A DNA stretch of 64,000 nucleotides, from positions 53,977,276 to 54,041,275 of the forward strand of contig NC_054867.1 of assembly GCF_018320785.1 (NCBI RefSeq), read 5' to 3'. This DNA comes from Cheilinus undulatus. Its lineage: Eukaryota; Chordata; Actinopteri; Labriformes; Labridae. Shown here piece by piece: positions 24,201 to 35,200 of the stretch. The stretch's first letter is position 1. The number at the start of each line of letters is the position of its first letter. The notes below the pieces were generated by a model. The model had not been told where the DNA came from, searched no databases, and worked only from the letters and a program-made list of their open reading frames with translations. The translations under genes and the position numbers were made by a program.

Positions 24201-27200
24201 TGTTTGTTAATGTTTTTCTGTCATGTTTGGTGTAATTTTATTCTCCCTCCAAAGATGGCCTCCTTTTTTAAACATCCACAGTTACAACCTGGTTAAATAA
24301 GGGTTAAATAAACACAGACCTCCAGGTTAAAATCATGAATTGTAATGTTTTCTGTCTGTTTCAGGCCTGATCCCATGCACCCGTTTGCAGCAGGAGGAGC
24401 TGATCTGGACCCGTTTGGGTGAGTTTGCCTTTAATAAATAAACCGTCCTGATGACTTTTTATAGAACTGATTTTCAGATATATTTTCAGCAAACAGAGCT
24501 CAGTTTTAATCTGGATTTTGGGGATGAACAGTCGGCATAAACACACAGAGGATTAGTGGCCCTCAGGCTCTCTGTCAGCTGAACATAAAGCTCTCAGATC
24601 AAAAATAGCAGAAATTCAGGACGTTTGTTTTTTGGTGCTAAATTTATGTTTTTTCTTGATCAGTAATATTCTAGTTAGGCTAAATCAGGGCTTATTTTGA
24701 GGATATAAAGCCTGCTGTCTAATGCATGAGGGATTCAGGATGTTTGTTTACATTTTGATATCCAGAAGACCAGAATCTGTAAACCCAGGCACAGATGATG
24801 CATGGATGTGGGTGTTGTTTTTTTATTCATTAGTTCTTCTGTGGACCAATCGTATCACATCTTTTTCTATCATATGTCATCATTTTGTTTAGTTTTGTAG
24901 CACATCACAGTGTATCATTTATATTGTATTGCATTGTTTCATTTCTTATCCCCCTTATTCCTTATGTGGGTGGAGCTTCCAGTACGGTAACAATAACAGC
25001 AAAAACGTGATTCTTCCAACGGCTTACTAAAGGGATTTAACATCAACAGCACTTGTTTTACAGAAATAAATCTGCACTGTAGTAAATACGGCTTTATTTT
25101 TGGTAAATCAAACATCTACCTAAATATAATTAAAGGCATGCAGATGGCCTAGTGGTCTAAGGCAGGGGTTCTCAACCTTTTCAGCCCGTGACCCCCAAAA
25201 TAATGGTGCTAGAGACCTGGGACCCCCACTGTACCTGGAGATAGTTGAAAACAGCCATGCACATTCAAGAATAATCATTTGCAAACAAGGCCGGGGGATA
25301 AACAGGGAGCTTTCTGGGACCCAGCCAAACTGGGATCCATGGAAGTAAACAAAATCATGGTCCAATTGTGAAGTTAAGCTGAGAAAACCATATTTTATAT
25401 TTGAACCTGAATAATAACCACTCTTATCAAAGAAACAAATATCTTTATTTATTCATTTGTGTAGTAAATGTTAAAAACATTATAAAAATTGGTTAAAAAT
25501 TGCTAAAATTAGTTAATAATGGCAAAGAATGGTGGAAAAGATGATGAAATTTAAGTTTTATAGAACATGAATGTGTTAAAAGTGGCAAAAATTGGATTGA
25601 AGTGGCAAAAATGGGCACAAAGAGTGGTAAAGGGGGCTTAAAAAGTAGCTGATATGGCTTTTAAGTGCAAAATAAATGGTGGAAATTAGGTGGACTGGGG
25701 AAAAAAATTGACAAACTGGCAAAAATGGGTGAAAAATTAGTGTAAAAAGTGGATGATAGAGGCAACAATAGGCAGAAAGTGGCATGAATTGGTTGAGAAG
25801 TGGTAAAAACAGGCGGAAAAAAGTGATGGAGAGGGTTTAAAATGAGTGGCAAAAATGTACTAAAACTGGCTAAACTGATGTTAAAAAGTGATAAAAAAAG
25901 AATACAAATTTGGTCAAATTGGTGTGAAGTGACAACAGTGTAATTTAAAAGTATTCTTAGTTTTTTTAAGGCATCTGGTGACCCCCTCTCAGTGTCTCAT
26001 GACCCCAAAGGGGATCCTGACCCCAAGATTGAGAACCACTGGTCTAAGGTGTGACCCATATACGTGGGTTCGAATCCCTTGCCGCACCCGCTCTCATACC
26101 ATTTCCGACTCTATCCACTGTCCTCCCCTGTCAAATAAAGGCCCTATAAAGCCCTAAAATAAATCATAAAGGATATAAAATAAATATTATTCTAAGCTAA
26201 AAGTTATAAATTATAATTTCTAAACTGTCAGTAGCTGTTGCTCCTTTTGTGGTACCAATAACATGACAAAGTTAAATTTGTCTTCAGCCGTGTTGTAAAC
26301 ATGCTGTTCACTGTCTGAATGCATCGGGATGGGATTCTTTTAATATTAAATTATTATTAATCCTTAATACAGAACATGAGATTTACCAAACTGAAGAGTT
26401 TACAACTTGAGTCATGGATAGTAAAATCAACATAATTCCCACATTTAAGAGGATTAGGTGGAAAATAAGAATTTCAGCACCCCCCAGTAAATAAATAGAG
26501 AAATATTAAAGTGGAGTCTCAACTCCTTTAACAAAACACGATTGTCTATTAATACTGAGTCGAAGCTAATAAAGTTAGCTAAATATGTTTGTCTTGGTTA
26601 TCTGAGGTCGTTTCTTCACTTTGTCCTCTCTGGTAGAGGGCGGAAAAATAATATTATCCCATTTGAACACCCACATTTTGCACAAAGTACCATGGGGGCT
26701 AGGAATAAGGTGGATAGTACTGCATTGATCAGATCTCATGCCGTCATATTCTATGGTTCCTCATCATATTGTATTGTAGCATTATGAAAAGTGAAGTATC
26801 GTACCTTATCCCATTAGATCACACCATCTGTAATGTATCCTGTTGTATCGTTGTGTAACATACTGTATCATTTTCTATTGTCATGTATCGTTTTATTTCA
26901 TATTGTAGCACAATGAAGCATATCATCAAGTATTGTATCGTACCTTTTTGTATCTAGTTGTAGCCTTTCATAATGTATCATTTGCTATTGTTTGTAATGT
27001 TTTCTATTGTATCTTTAGGTAACATATTGTTTCCTTTTCCATAATTATGTTTTATATATGGAATCCATTTGTAACGTATCGTAAAGTATTGTATTGTACC
27101 TTATCCCAGTGGTTCTCAACCTTTTGGGACCGTGACCCCCAAAATAAAGGTGCCAGAGACCGGGGACCCCCACTGTACCTGAAGATGGTTGAACTATCAA

Positions 27201-29167
27201 TCAAGAATAGTCATGTGCTGACAAGGCTGTCCATAAAAGGGATAAAGGGGGAGGTTTTCTGGGACCCAGACAGACCAAGGGCCCATGAAAGTCAGCAAAA
27301 CCATGGTCCATTGGGAAGTTAAGCTGTGAAAAACATATTTTATATTTGCCCTGAATAAGAACCACTCATATCAAAGAAACAAATGTATTTATTACTTTTT
27401 GTAGTAAATAGCCTTTTTTTAAAATGAGAATAACTTCTATTAAAAAAATAAGTAAAATGAGTTAAAAATGCTCAGATTGGTTAATAATGGCAAAAAATGA
27501 TGGAAAAGGTGATGAAATTGGATTTTAAAAGAACATAAATGGGTTAAAAAAGGAAAAAATTAGATAAAAGTGGCAAAAACGGGCTCAAACAGTTGTAAAA
27601 GGGCATTAAAAAGTGCCTGAAAAGGCTTTGAAGTGCAAAAAATTGGTGCAACTTAGGTGGACTGGGATGAAAAAATTAATCGGAAACTGGCAAAAATGGG
27701 TTAAGTGTGGTTAAAATGGGCAAAAAAGTGGTTGATAGAGACAATAATGAGTCAACAGAGGCAACAAAAGGGAGAAAGTGGCAAGAATTGGTTTAGAAGA
27801 GGCAGAAAAAGTGGGTTTAAAATGGACAAAAATGGGTTTTTGGTGGCAAAAATATGCTAAAATTGGTGTTATAAAGTTATTAAAAAGGATCAACGTTTGG
27901 TCAAATTGATGTTAAGTGGCAGGTGTAATTTGAAAAATATTCCTTTTTTTTTAGTCCTCTGGTGACCCCCTCACAGTGTCTCATGACCCCCATTGGGGTC
28001 CCGACCCCAAGGTTGAGAACCCCTGATTTATCCTATTGGTTGTATCGTTACATAACGTATCGTGCCTTACTGTATTGCATCACAACATATGGTATTCTAT
28101 CTTTATGTAATGTATACTATTGTATCGTTATGTAACGTTGTATCCTTTTCTATCGTTTTGTGTCATATGTTGTATCGTTATGACACGTATCATATTTTAT
28201 TCTATTCTATTATAGTATTGTGTTGTATCCTTTTGTATATATTGTAATGTATGATATTATTCTTTATTGTATCAAATCATACCGTTTTGGAATTATATAA
28301 AGTATGTATTGTATCAAATTGTATTGTGTATTATATCGTTCTTTGCTGTATCATATTCTATCTATAGAATTGTCCTTGCTGTATTGTTGTGCACTATTTT
28401 GTATTGAATAGTTTTATTGTGATATATCATATCATACCTCATCATATGGTATTGTAATGTATTGATTCATTTGGTATTGTAGTGTTATGCACAGTATTGA
28501 ATATATTAACATTATACATTATGATTATTACTTTTGATTAGTTGTATTTGTTTCTTGTTGGAAGTTACCAATCATTTCTAGCCTCCATGGCCCTCTACAA
28601 CTGTGATTGCAGTCCTTCATGTTTTTAGCGTCAAAATCTTTGAAAGCAGCAGCGTTTCGACCTTTTTCCTTCATTTCGTTCTGTGTGATATTTATTTCTG
28701 TACCTCAGAGGAACATCAGGCTCTTCATTCTCCCTCTCGTTGCTCCCCTCAGGTCTCGCGGCGGTGGCGGGATGATTGTCGACCCGTTGAGGTCAGGTTA
28801 TCCTCGCTCTGGTTTTGACCCATCCAGCGGTATCCCAGACATCCTACCCCCCGGAGCGGTTCCTCCCGGAGCTCGCTTTGACCCCTTCGGACCGGTGGGA
28901 CGACACAGACCGGGGTGAGACACTCCCAAGACTTCATTTTAGGACGTTCACTCGACAGTTTTAGAGCCGTTCCTTATGCAGCGGTTACCTGACACAACCA
29001 CCAACTCAAGGTGTATGGAGATATTGTTGTTACATGAATACATGTTTTTTAGTGGAGCCTCTCTTTGCCAGCTTTTCTCCCTCATTAGGTCTTCACCTGT
29101 GTTTATGTTTTCCAGGCCGGACAGAGACCACATGCCCCCGCCCGGATACGACGACATGTTCATGTAG
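18292..29167 (+). CDS. psmf1: PSMF1 / PI31, proteasome inhibitor subunit 1 (7 coding exons, 274 aa, complete)
   Basis: PI31 binds and regulates the 20S proteasome and pairs with FBXO7. Coding exons: 18292-18420, 20147-20299, 20783-20865, 20991-21182, 24365-24418, 28753-28914, 29116-29167. All junctions are GT-AG and in phase; 825 nt give 274 aa plus TAG (human is 271 aa). Exons 1-3 encode the N-terminal FP domain, including [12 protein letters not shown] and [10 protein letters not shown]. Exon 4 (residues 122-186) is a charged linker with a five-Glu run (157-161) leading to DPLRIP (169-174). Exons 5-7 are the Pro/Gly-rich tail with [17 protein letters not shown] and [11 protein letters not shown], ending [10 protein letters not shown]. 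The last three residues are Met-Phe-Met, where I recall human PI31 ending Met-Tyr-Leu (HbYX motif). Intron 5 (24419-28752) is swollen by two hAT-like elements and a SINE. TMEM74B lies downstream, as in human 20p13. Confidence 0.97.
18421..19428. other. PSMF1 intron 1, left part
   Basis: No exon or clear mobile element. From about 19230 on, degenerate repeats of the type GTCAGAATTCTGGGATTAAA appear; they continue on the far side of the element at 19429-19863, to about 20050. Confidence 0.5.
19429..19863. mobile_element. MITE with perfect 16-bp inverted repeats (PSMF1 intron 1)
   Basis: The ends AATGGGCTCTATGCAC and GTGCATAGAGCCCATT are perfect inverted repeats around 435 bases of CpG-containing, non-coding sequence. 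It sits inside a degenerate TTCTGAG/GGGATTAAA repeat tract. GGGCTCTA ends are seen in some PIF/Harbinger-type MITEs; that assignment is tentative because no TWA duplication is clear. Confidence 0.75.
20571..20640. mobile_element. hAT-type end fragment (PSMF1 intron 2)
   Basis: TGGTTCTTAACTGGTGGGTC followed by AAGACCCAAAAGTGGGTCAT resembles the end of a widespread vertebrate hAT-type repeat. There is no partner end, so it is a truncated relic. Confidence 0.45.
21350..21855. repeat. 23-bp minisatellite, ~22 copies, inverted (PSMF1 intron 4)
   Basis: Units read CATCAGCTGTAAATATCAGT plus CTA, the reverse complement of the unit at 14405-15428. A few variant units (ATTGGTCTATATCAGCTGTG) recur at regular distance, as at 21537-21560 and 21651-21675, showing a block of about five units copied in tandem. 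Confidence 0.95.
21860..22880. other. PSMF1 intron 4, middle part
   Basis: No supported exon. The stretch 22140-22450 is more GC-rich than its surroundings, with CTCC/GAGG runs, but it has no splice-bounded frame matching PI31 and nothing else I recognise. Confidence 0.4.
22880..23380. repeat. Degenerate AAATTTCC-type repeat tract
   Basis: Irregular repeats of CCCAAAATTTC, CTGAAAATT and AATTTCC over 500 bases. A similar tract sits inside the Tc1-like relic at 37730-37985. The frames open across it are low-complexity artefacts. Confidence 0.6.
23401..23526 (-). pseudogene. LINE reverse-transcriptase fragment ([10 protein letters not shown]...FYADD)
   Basis: Read on the minus strand from 23526, it encodes [15 protein letters not shown] and then [15 protein letters not shown]. 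These are the adjacent conserved blocks of a non-LTR retrotransposon reverse transcriptase, with the catalytic Y-A-D-D. The style fits L2/Rex1-like (jockey superfamily) elements. Only about 42 codons remain between low-complexity DNA and ordinary intron, so it is a dead fragment inside PSMF1 intron 4. Confidence 0.85.
23530..24364. other. PSMF1 intron 4, right part
   Basis: Unremarkable AT-rich intronic DNA up to the exon 5 acceptor. No exon or repeat recognised. Confidence 0.4.
25135..26155 (+). mobile_element. tRNA-derived SINE, split by a hAT-like insertion (PSMF1 intron 5)
   Basis: The left part (25135-25162) carries a pol III A-box-like TGGCCTAGTGG. After the insertion, the SINE resumes at 26042 with a B box GGTTCGAATCC (26067-26077), then GCCGCACCCGCTC and a tail AATAAAGGCCCTATAAAGCC. 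Removing 25163-26041 and one copy of the duplicated GTCTAAGG restores normal A-box to B-box spacing. Confidence 0.8.
25163..26041 (+). mobile_element. hAT-like non-autonomous element, family B copy 1, with exact 8-bp target duplication
   Basis: The ends are CAGGGGTTCTCAACC and (reverse complement) CAGTGGTTCTCAATC. GTCTAAGG stands at 25155-25162 and again at 26042-26049, a perfect 8-bp duplication, the hallmark of hAT insertion. Outer parts carry GTGACCCCCAAAATAATGG and CTCATGACCCCAAAGGGG. The core is a degenerate GTGGCAAAAATGGG tandem like that in 17195-18106. No transposase, so it moved with enzyme supplied in trans. Confidence 0.9.
26522..26716 (-). mobile_element. Partial copy of the CTATCCACCTTATTC element
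   Basis: It ends TAGGAATAAGGTGGATAG, and its reverse complement shares CCCTCTAC, CCTC.GATAACC.AGACAA and CATATTTAGCTAA.TTTATTAGCTT in order with 52921-53170. It is therefore a truncated copy of the element at 52921-53983, in opposite orientation. Confidence 0.7.
26730..28560. repeat. Degenerate TGTATCGTTATGTAAC tandem tract, split by a hAT-like insertion
   Basis: Loose repeats of ATTGTATCGTTATGTAACG, TATCATATTGTA and similar run from about 26730 to 27106 and from 28026 to about 28560. The two halves are the same tract, interrupted by the element at 27107-28025. Related sequence also occurs at 24890-24950. Confidence 0.7.
27107..28025 (+). mobile_element. hAT-like non-autonomous element, family B copy 2 (PSMF1 intron 5)
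   Basis: It begins CAGTGGTTCTCAACCTTTTG and ends GGTTGAGAACCCCTG. Flanks CCTTATCC and ATTTATCC agree at six of eight bases, a decayed target duplication. Alignable with 25163-26041 across outer and core parts, and in the same orientation 1.9 kb downstream. Confidence 0.85.
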
Positions 29168-29541
29168 TACCCAGCAGCCTCTTCATTCTCTTCATACCTC
29201 CTCATTGTTCCAGTTCTGTCTGGTTAACTGACTACTTCAGTATAATACAGCCCTTTTCCCTGTTGTTTTTCTATGAGGAAAGCTTGTTTTTGCAGTACTT
29301 CATATCAATAACTCATGAAGAAGCTCTCTTTAATGTAAAACTGGTGTTCAATACTCATCACTGGAACGTAACCACAGAGAAATCTGATGTTTTCTTCCTG
29401 TCAGACTTCGGGTTCATCCAGCTACATCTTTAAGTTGTGAATTTTAAGTTAGAAGAAGAAATTAGAAAGGTTCTTTAGTTTTTGTTTGTATTTTTGACCT
29501 TCAAAATTTGGGTGATAAAATATTTGGTGTCTGATTCCTCT

Positions 29542-29547
29542 AATAAA
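29542..29547 (+). promoter_or_regulatory. PSMF1 polyadenylation signal AATAAA
   Basis: This is a canonical AATAAA about 375 bases after the PSMF1 stop codon, followed within 30 bases by a TG/T-rich stretch (TGTGTCTCTGTTTT) of the kind found downstream of cleavage sites. It implies a 3' UTR of roughly 29168-29565. Confidence 0.6.
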
Positions 29548-29639
29548 AACACCAGACTTTCAGATCTGTGTCTCTGTTTTATGAAAAACTTCCTGCAGAA
29601 AACTCTTTATTTATTTCATCTCTATTATTATTAGAACAC

Positions 29640-29970
29640 AGTAATACCAACAATCTTTCCCTAATGTTGACTGTCCTTTGAGGGAAACCCACGCTCCTCA
29701 CAAGCTCCACCCACATGGCCGACTGGCAAAAATGGAGGGAAAAAGCCCCCAGCTTCACCAACATTCCATCCCCTGCCTTTGTAGATGTAGTCATCAAAGG
29801 TTATCAAACATTCCATCCTTGCCTTTGAAGGTGATGTCATCAAAGGTTATCAAACATTCCATCCTTGCCTTTGAAGGTGATGTCACCAAAGGTTATCAAA
29901 CATTCCATCCTTGCCTTTGAAGGTGATGTCACCAAAGGTTATCAAACATTCCATTCTTGCCTTTTGCATG
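29640..29970 (-). repeat. Dispersed minisatellite element, copy 2 (after PSMF1)
   Basis: In reverse orientation: tail complement CCCCCAGCTTCACCAACATT, then four near-perfect 46-base units built on AACATTCCATCCTTGCCTTT and GATGTCATCAAAGG. Identity between units is high, so expansion here is recent compared with copy 1. Confidence 0.8.
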
Positions 29971-30854
29971 AAGGTCAATATACTGATTTGGACTTTTCTC
30001 TTTGTTTTGAAAAGATAGCTATAGAAAGACAGGAAACATTTGGGGGGGGGGGGGCTGCACCACCAATCTTCAAATCTTACATGATGCCACACAAAATGGC
30101 TTTAAATCTGTGAACTGTCCCTTTAAATAAGAGAGCTGAGCTCTTCCGCACCAATCTGTGAGCTGCTGAATTTATAACACGTATGTAAATAAGTGTGAGC
30201 GTCCTCATTGTCATTCAGATCACTGAGCGTAGAGGAGATTCTGCTTCAGTCCTCTCTTCCTTTTTTTTCCTTCCTCATCCCCCTCCTTAAATATTCCTCT
30301 CATCCCAATCTTTCGCCTTTATTCCTTTCTCATTTATTTTGTTCCATCCCCTAGTTTTAACCCCTTCTTTCTTTTCTCTCTCTTTATTCTCTCCTCGTGT
30401 TCTCTCCTCTTCTATCCTGTTTTTTCTTCTCTATTTATCTGAGATCTTTCATCCTTCTTCCTGCCACGTATCCTTCTCTAAACCCAACATTACCTTCCCA
30501 CAGTTCATCTAGAAAGTATTCAGACCACTTCACTGTTTACAGCCTGATATTACAGGCATTTAGAATATTTTTATTCTCAAAGTGAAAACAGAGTTTAAGA
30601 TGTTTTCATAAATGCAGTAAATAAACTGAAATATCACATTGACGTCAGCATTCAGAGCCTCTCTAACACTGTAAATTCAGCTCACTTTAGCCCAGTTTAG
30701 CTTCATTAATGGTAGAACTCCTTGATTTGTTAATTTCTCTCTTTTGAATTCACATCTCTTTTTTACTCCTCTTCTTCTTCTTCCATCTGTTTTTTCTCTG
30801 ATCCTTTCTTTGTCCTCTGACTTTGACTTCATTCTTCTGCTTATACCTTACCTA
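29971..30854. other. Intergenic DNA after PSMF1
   Basis: It contains a run of about 13 G (30042-30054) and a long CT-rich tract (30240-30480), with no supported gene. Confidence 0.5.
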
Positions 30855-31125
30855 CACACCTACACACCCATCAACCCCTAAAAGGGTTCCAACATTCTAT
30901 CAGACACATCATTCACAGAGTGCCAACATTCTATCACAAACACACACCCATCATTCACAAAGATAATTCCAACATTCTATCACACACCCATCATTCCCAA
31001 AGAGGGTCCGAACATTCTATCACACCCATCATTCACAAAGATAATTCCAACATTCTATCACATACCCATCATTCACAAAGATAATTCCAACATTCTATCA
31101 CAGACCCATCATTCACAGGCTGATC
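30855..31125. repeat. Short outlying block of the ~46-bp minisatellite
   Basis: Six or so diverged units with CCAACATTCTATCACA and CCATCATTCACAAAGA, about 1.1 kb before the main array. AATTCCAACATT and CACACCCATC variants do not occur in the main array, so the two blocks have drifted apart. Confidence 0.85.
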
Positions 31126-32226
31126 CCTCCATTAACCCTCCTCTTGTTGCAGAGATTGTTTCTCTCGTCAGCTCCTTTAGAACCACTAAATATTTTATGC
31201 AAATCTTCATCCTCGTCACTTTTTATTCAACAAGCTCCTGATTATCCTGCAGACACCAAACAAGCACAGCTTCTGTTCTTTTTATAGATGTAAAAATGGT
31301 GGATTCTTTAGCCACAGCTGAGATGCGCAATCCTGAAAGTTGTTAGAAAGTAAAACATGCAGAAACCTCCCTAATGTTGAACTTTTACACATATTGTTCT
31401 GGTAAAAATAAAAGGTTGCAGTGAACACAGACATAACTAGATCATCCCAGGTTCCTTTTCTTGTTTTTTTTTTTGCTTTTAAACTCCTGAGGAGCAGCCA
31501 GCTGTGTGGTCTCTGATGTTTTTAAAATCTGTTTATATTTGTAAATGGAGCAGAGAAGAGGACAGCCTTGTGTCTGTAGTACAGTAGCATCCATGTCTTC
31601 TCTACAGCTGCATAAAGAGACACTCAGCAGAAACAAATGAACACACTGGGCCCCGTGGTCACTGAGGCTGCTGGGAGAAGTCATTCTAAAGTCACTTACT
31701 GATCAAGGTGTCTCCAGGTGTCAGGTGGAGGTAATAAATCTCTCGTTGTCTCAGAGGAGATGGAGACAGACGGAGACGCTGCAGGGACAGAAACAGGACG
31801 TCTATAAAAAGACATTAGAGGTACTGCTGCAGGTCAAACCTGCACAAACGTATGTTTGCTTACCTCTATACTAGTACCTATGGAGTCAATATTGTTACAA
31901 AACTCAAGTGTGCATTTTAACAGGCTCTAAACTCCCTCCTTGTTCTCAGATTTTCTCTGTTTGTGCTCTGTCTGCTTGATCTCAAATCTTTTGTTGATCA
32001 AATTCCTGCTCAATCCATTCTCCTTTCATTCAGGTTGATTCTGCTGGTTTGTCAAACTATCTCATTTTTCTGCCATTGAAACTTTATCTCAACATGTTTT
32101 TACACTCTTCTTCTTTTTCTCTGAGCCAACCAATTGGACACAGGAAGGGAGAGGACCAATCAGGTTAGCTCTGCCCGTTGTTGCTATGCTGTTCTCCAGG
32201 AGACATTTCCTTTGATCTCACAAAAA
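31126..32226. other. Gene-free stretch between the two minisatellite blocks
   Basis: No supported exon. Open frames at 31442-31684 and 32134-32361 show no family signature, and the second runs into the array. Nothing else recognised. Confidence 0.45.
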
Positions 32227-35200
32227 GAGCCCCAACATTCTATCACATACACACTACCAGCATTCATAAAGAGAGTCCCAACATTCTATCACATACATAC
32301 TACCGTCATTCATAAAGAGAGCCCCAACATTCTATCACATACACACTACCATCAGTCATAAAGAGAGTCCCAACATTATATCATGAACACACTACCATCA
32401 TTCATAAAAAGAGTCCCAACATTCTATCACATACACACTACCATCATTAACAAGAGAGCTCCAACATTCTGTCACATCCACACTACCATCATTCATAAAG
32501 AGAGTCCCAACATTATATTACAAACCTACAACCATCATTCATAAATAGAGCCCCAACATTCTATCACAAACACACTACCATCATTCACAAAGACAGTCCC
32601 AACATTCTGTGACATACTACCATCATTCATAAATAGAGCCCCAACATTCTATCACAAACACACTACCATCATTCATAAAGAGAGTCCCAACATTCTATCA
32701 CATACATACTACCGTCATTCATAAAGAGAGCCCCAACATTCTATCACATACACACTACCATCAGTCATAAAGAGAGTCCCAACATTATATCATGAACACA
32801 CTACCATCATTCATAAAAAGAGTCCCAACATTCTATCACATACACACTTCCATCATTAACAAGAGAGCTCCAACATTCTGTCACATCCACACTACCATCA
32901 TTCATAAAGACAGTCCCAACATTCTGTGACATACTACCATCATTCATAAATAGAGCCCCAACATTCTATCACAAACACACTACCATCATTCACAAAGAGA
33001 GTCCCAACATTCTATCACATCCACACTACCATCATTCATAAAGAGAGCCCCAACATTCTATCACATACACACTACCATCATTCATAGAGTCCCAACATTC
33101 TATCAAACACACTACCATCATTCACAAAGAGAGTCCCAACATTCTATCACATCCACACTACCATCATTCATAAATAGAGCCCCAACATTCTATCACAAAC
33201 ACACTACCATCATTCACAAAGACAGTCCCAACATTCTGTGACATACTACCATCATTCATAAATAGAGCCCCAACATTCTATCACAAACACACTACCATCA
33301 TTCACAAAGAGAGTCCCAACATTCTATCACATCCACACTACCATCATTCATAAAGAGAGCCCCAACATTCTATCAAACACACACTACCATCATTTACAGA
33401 GCCCCAACATTCTATCACAAACACACTACCATCATTCACAAAGAGAGTCCCAACATTCTATCACATCCACACTACCATCATTCATAAAGAGAGCCCCAAC
33501 ATTCTATCAAACACACACTACCATCATTTACAGAGTCCCAACATTCTATCACATACACACTACCATCATTCACAAAGAGAGTCCCAACATTCTATCACAT
33601 CCACACTACCATCATTCATAAAGAGAGCCCCAACATTCTATCACATACACATTACCATCATTCATAAATAGAGTCCCAACATTCTATCACATACACACTA
33701 CCATCAGTCATAAAGAGAGTCCCAACATTACATCACAAACACACTACCATCATTCATAATGAGAGTCCCAACATTCTATCACATACATACTACTGCCATT
33801 CATAAAGAGAGTCCCAACATTCTATCACATACACACTACCATCAGTCATAAAGAGAGTCCCAACATTACATCACAAACACATTACCATCATTCATAATGA
33901 GAGTTCCAACATTCTATAACATACATACTACCGTCATTCATAAAGAGAGCCCAACATTCTATCACATACACACTATCATCATTCACAGAGAGAGTCACAA
34001 CATTCTATCACATACACACTACTATCATTCACAAAGAGAGCTCCAACATTCTGTCACATCCACACTACCATCATTCATAAAGACAGTCCCAACATTACAT
34101 CACATACACACTATCATCATTCAGAGTCCCAACATTCTATAACATACACACTACCATCATTTACAGATTCACAACATTCTATCACATACACACTTCCATC
34201 ATTCACACACAGAGCTCCAACATTCTATCAAACACACACTACCATCATTTACAGAGTCCCAACATTCTATCACATACACACTACCATCATTCACAAAGAG
34301 AGTCCCAACATTCTATCACATCCACACTACCATCATTCATAAAGAGAGCCCCAACATTCTATCACATACACACTACCATCATTCATAAATAGAGTGCCAA
34401 CATTCTATCACATACACACTACCATCAGTCATAAAGAGAGTCCCAACATTACATCACAAACACACTACCATCATTCATAATGAGAGCCCCAACATTCTAT
34501 CACATACACACTATCATCATTCACAAAGAGAGCCCCAACATTCTATCACATACACACTACCATCATTCATAGAGTCCCAACATTCTATCAAACACACTAC
34601 CATCATTCACAAAGACAGTCCCAACATTCTGTGACATACTACCATCATTCATAAATAGAGCCCCAACATTCTATCACAAACACACTACCATCATTCACAA
34701 AGAGAGTCCCAACATTCTATCACATCCACACTACCATCATTCATAAAGAGAGCCCCAACATTCTATCACATACACACTACCATCATTCATAAATAGAGTC
34801 CCAACATTCTATCACATACACACTACCATCAGTCATAAAGAGAGTCCCAACATTACATCACAAACACACTACCATCATTCATAATGAGAGTCCCAACATT
34901 CTATCACATACATACTACCGCCATTCATAAAGAGAGTCCCAACATTCTATCACATACACACTACCATCAGTCATAAAGAGAGTCCCAACATTACATCACA
35001 AACACACTACCATCATTCATAATGAGAGTCCCAACATTCTATAACATACATACTACCATCATTCATAATGAGAGTCCCAACATTCTATAACATACATACT
35101 ACCGTCATTCATAAAGAGAGCCCAACATTCTATCACATACACACTATCATCATTCACAGAGAGAGTCCCAACATTCTGTCACATACACACTATCATCATT

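Noticed and set aside
26042..26080. tRNA gene suggested by GGTTCGAATCC
   Set aside because: The A box is separated from it by an 879-bp insertion, and the following sequence is SINE body, so it is a broken tRNA-derived SINE, not a tRNA gene.
28603..28918. Longer open frame starting upstream of PSMF1 exon 6
   Set aside because: Only the part from 28753 matches PI31; a C/T-rich tract and CAG acceptor mark the true exon start.
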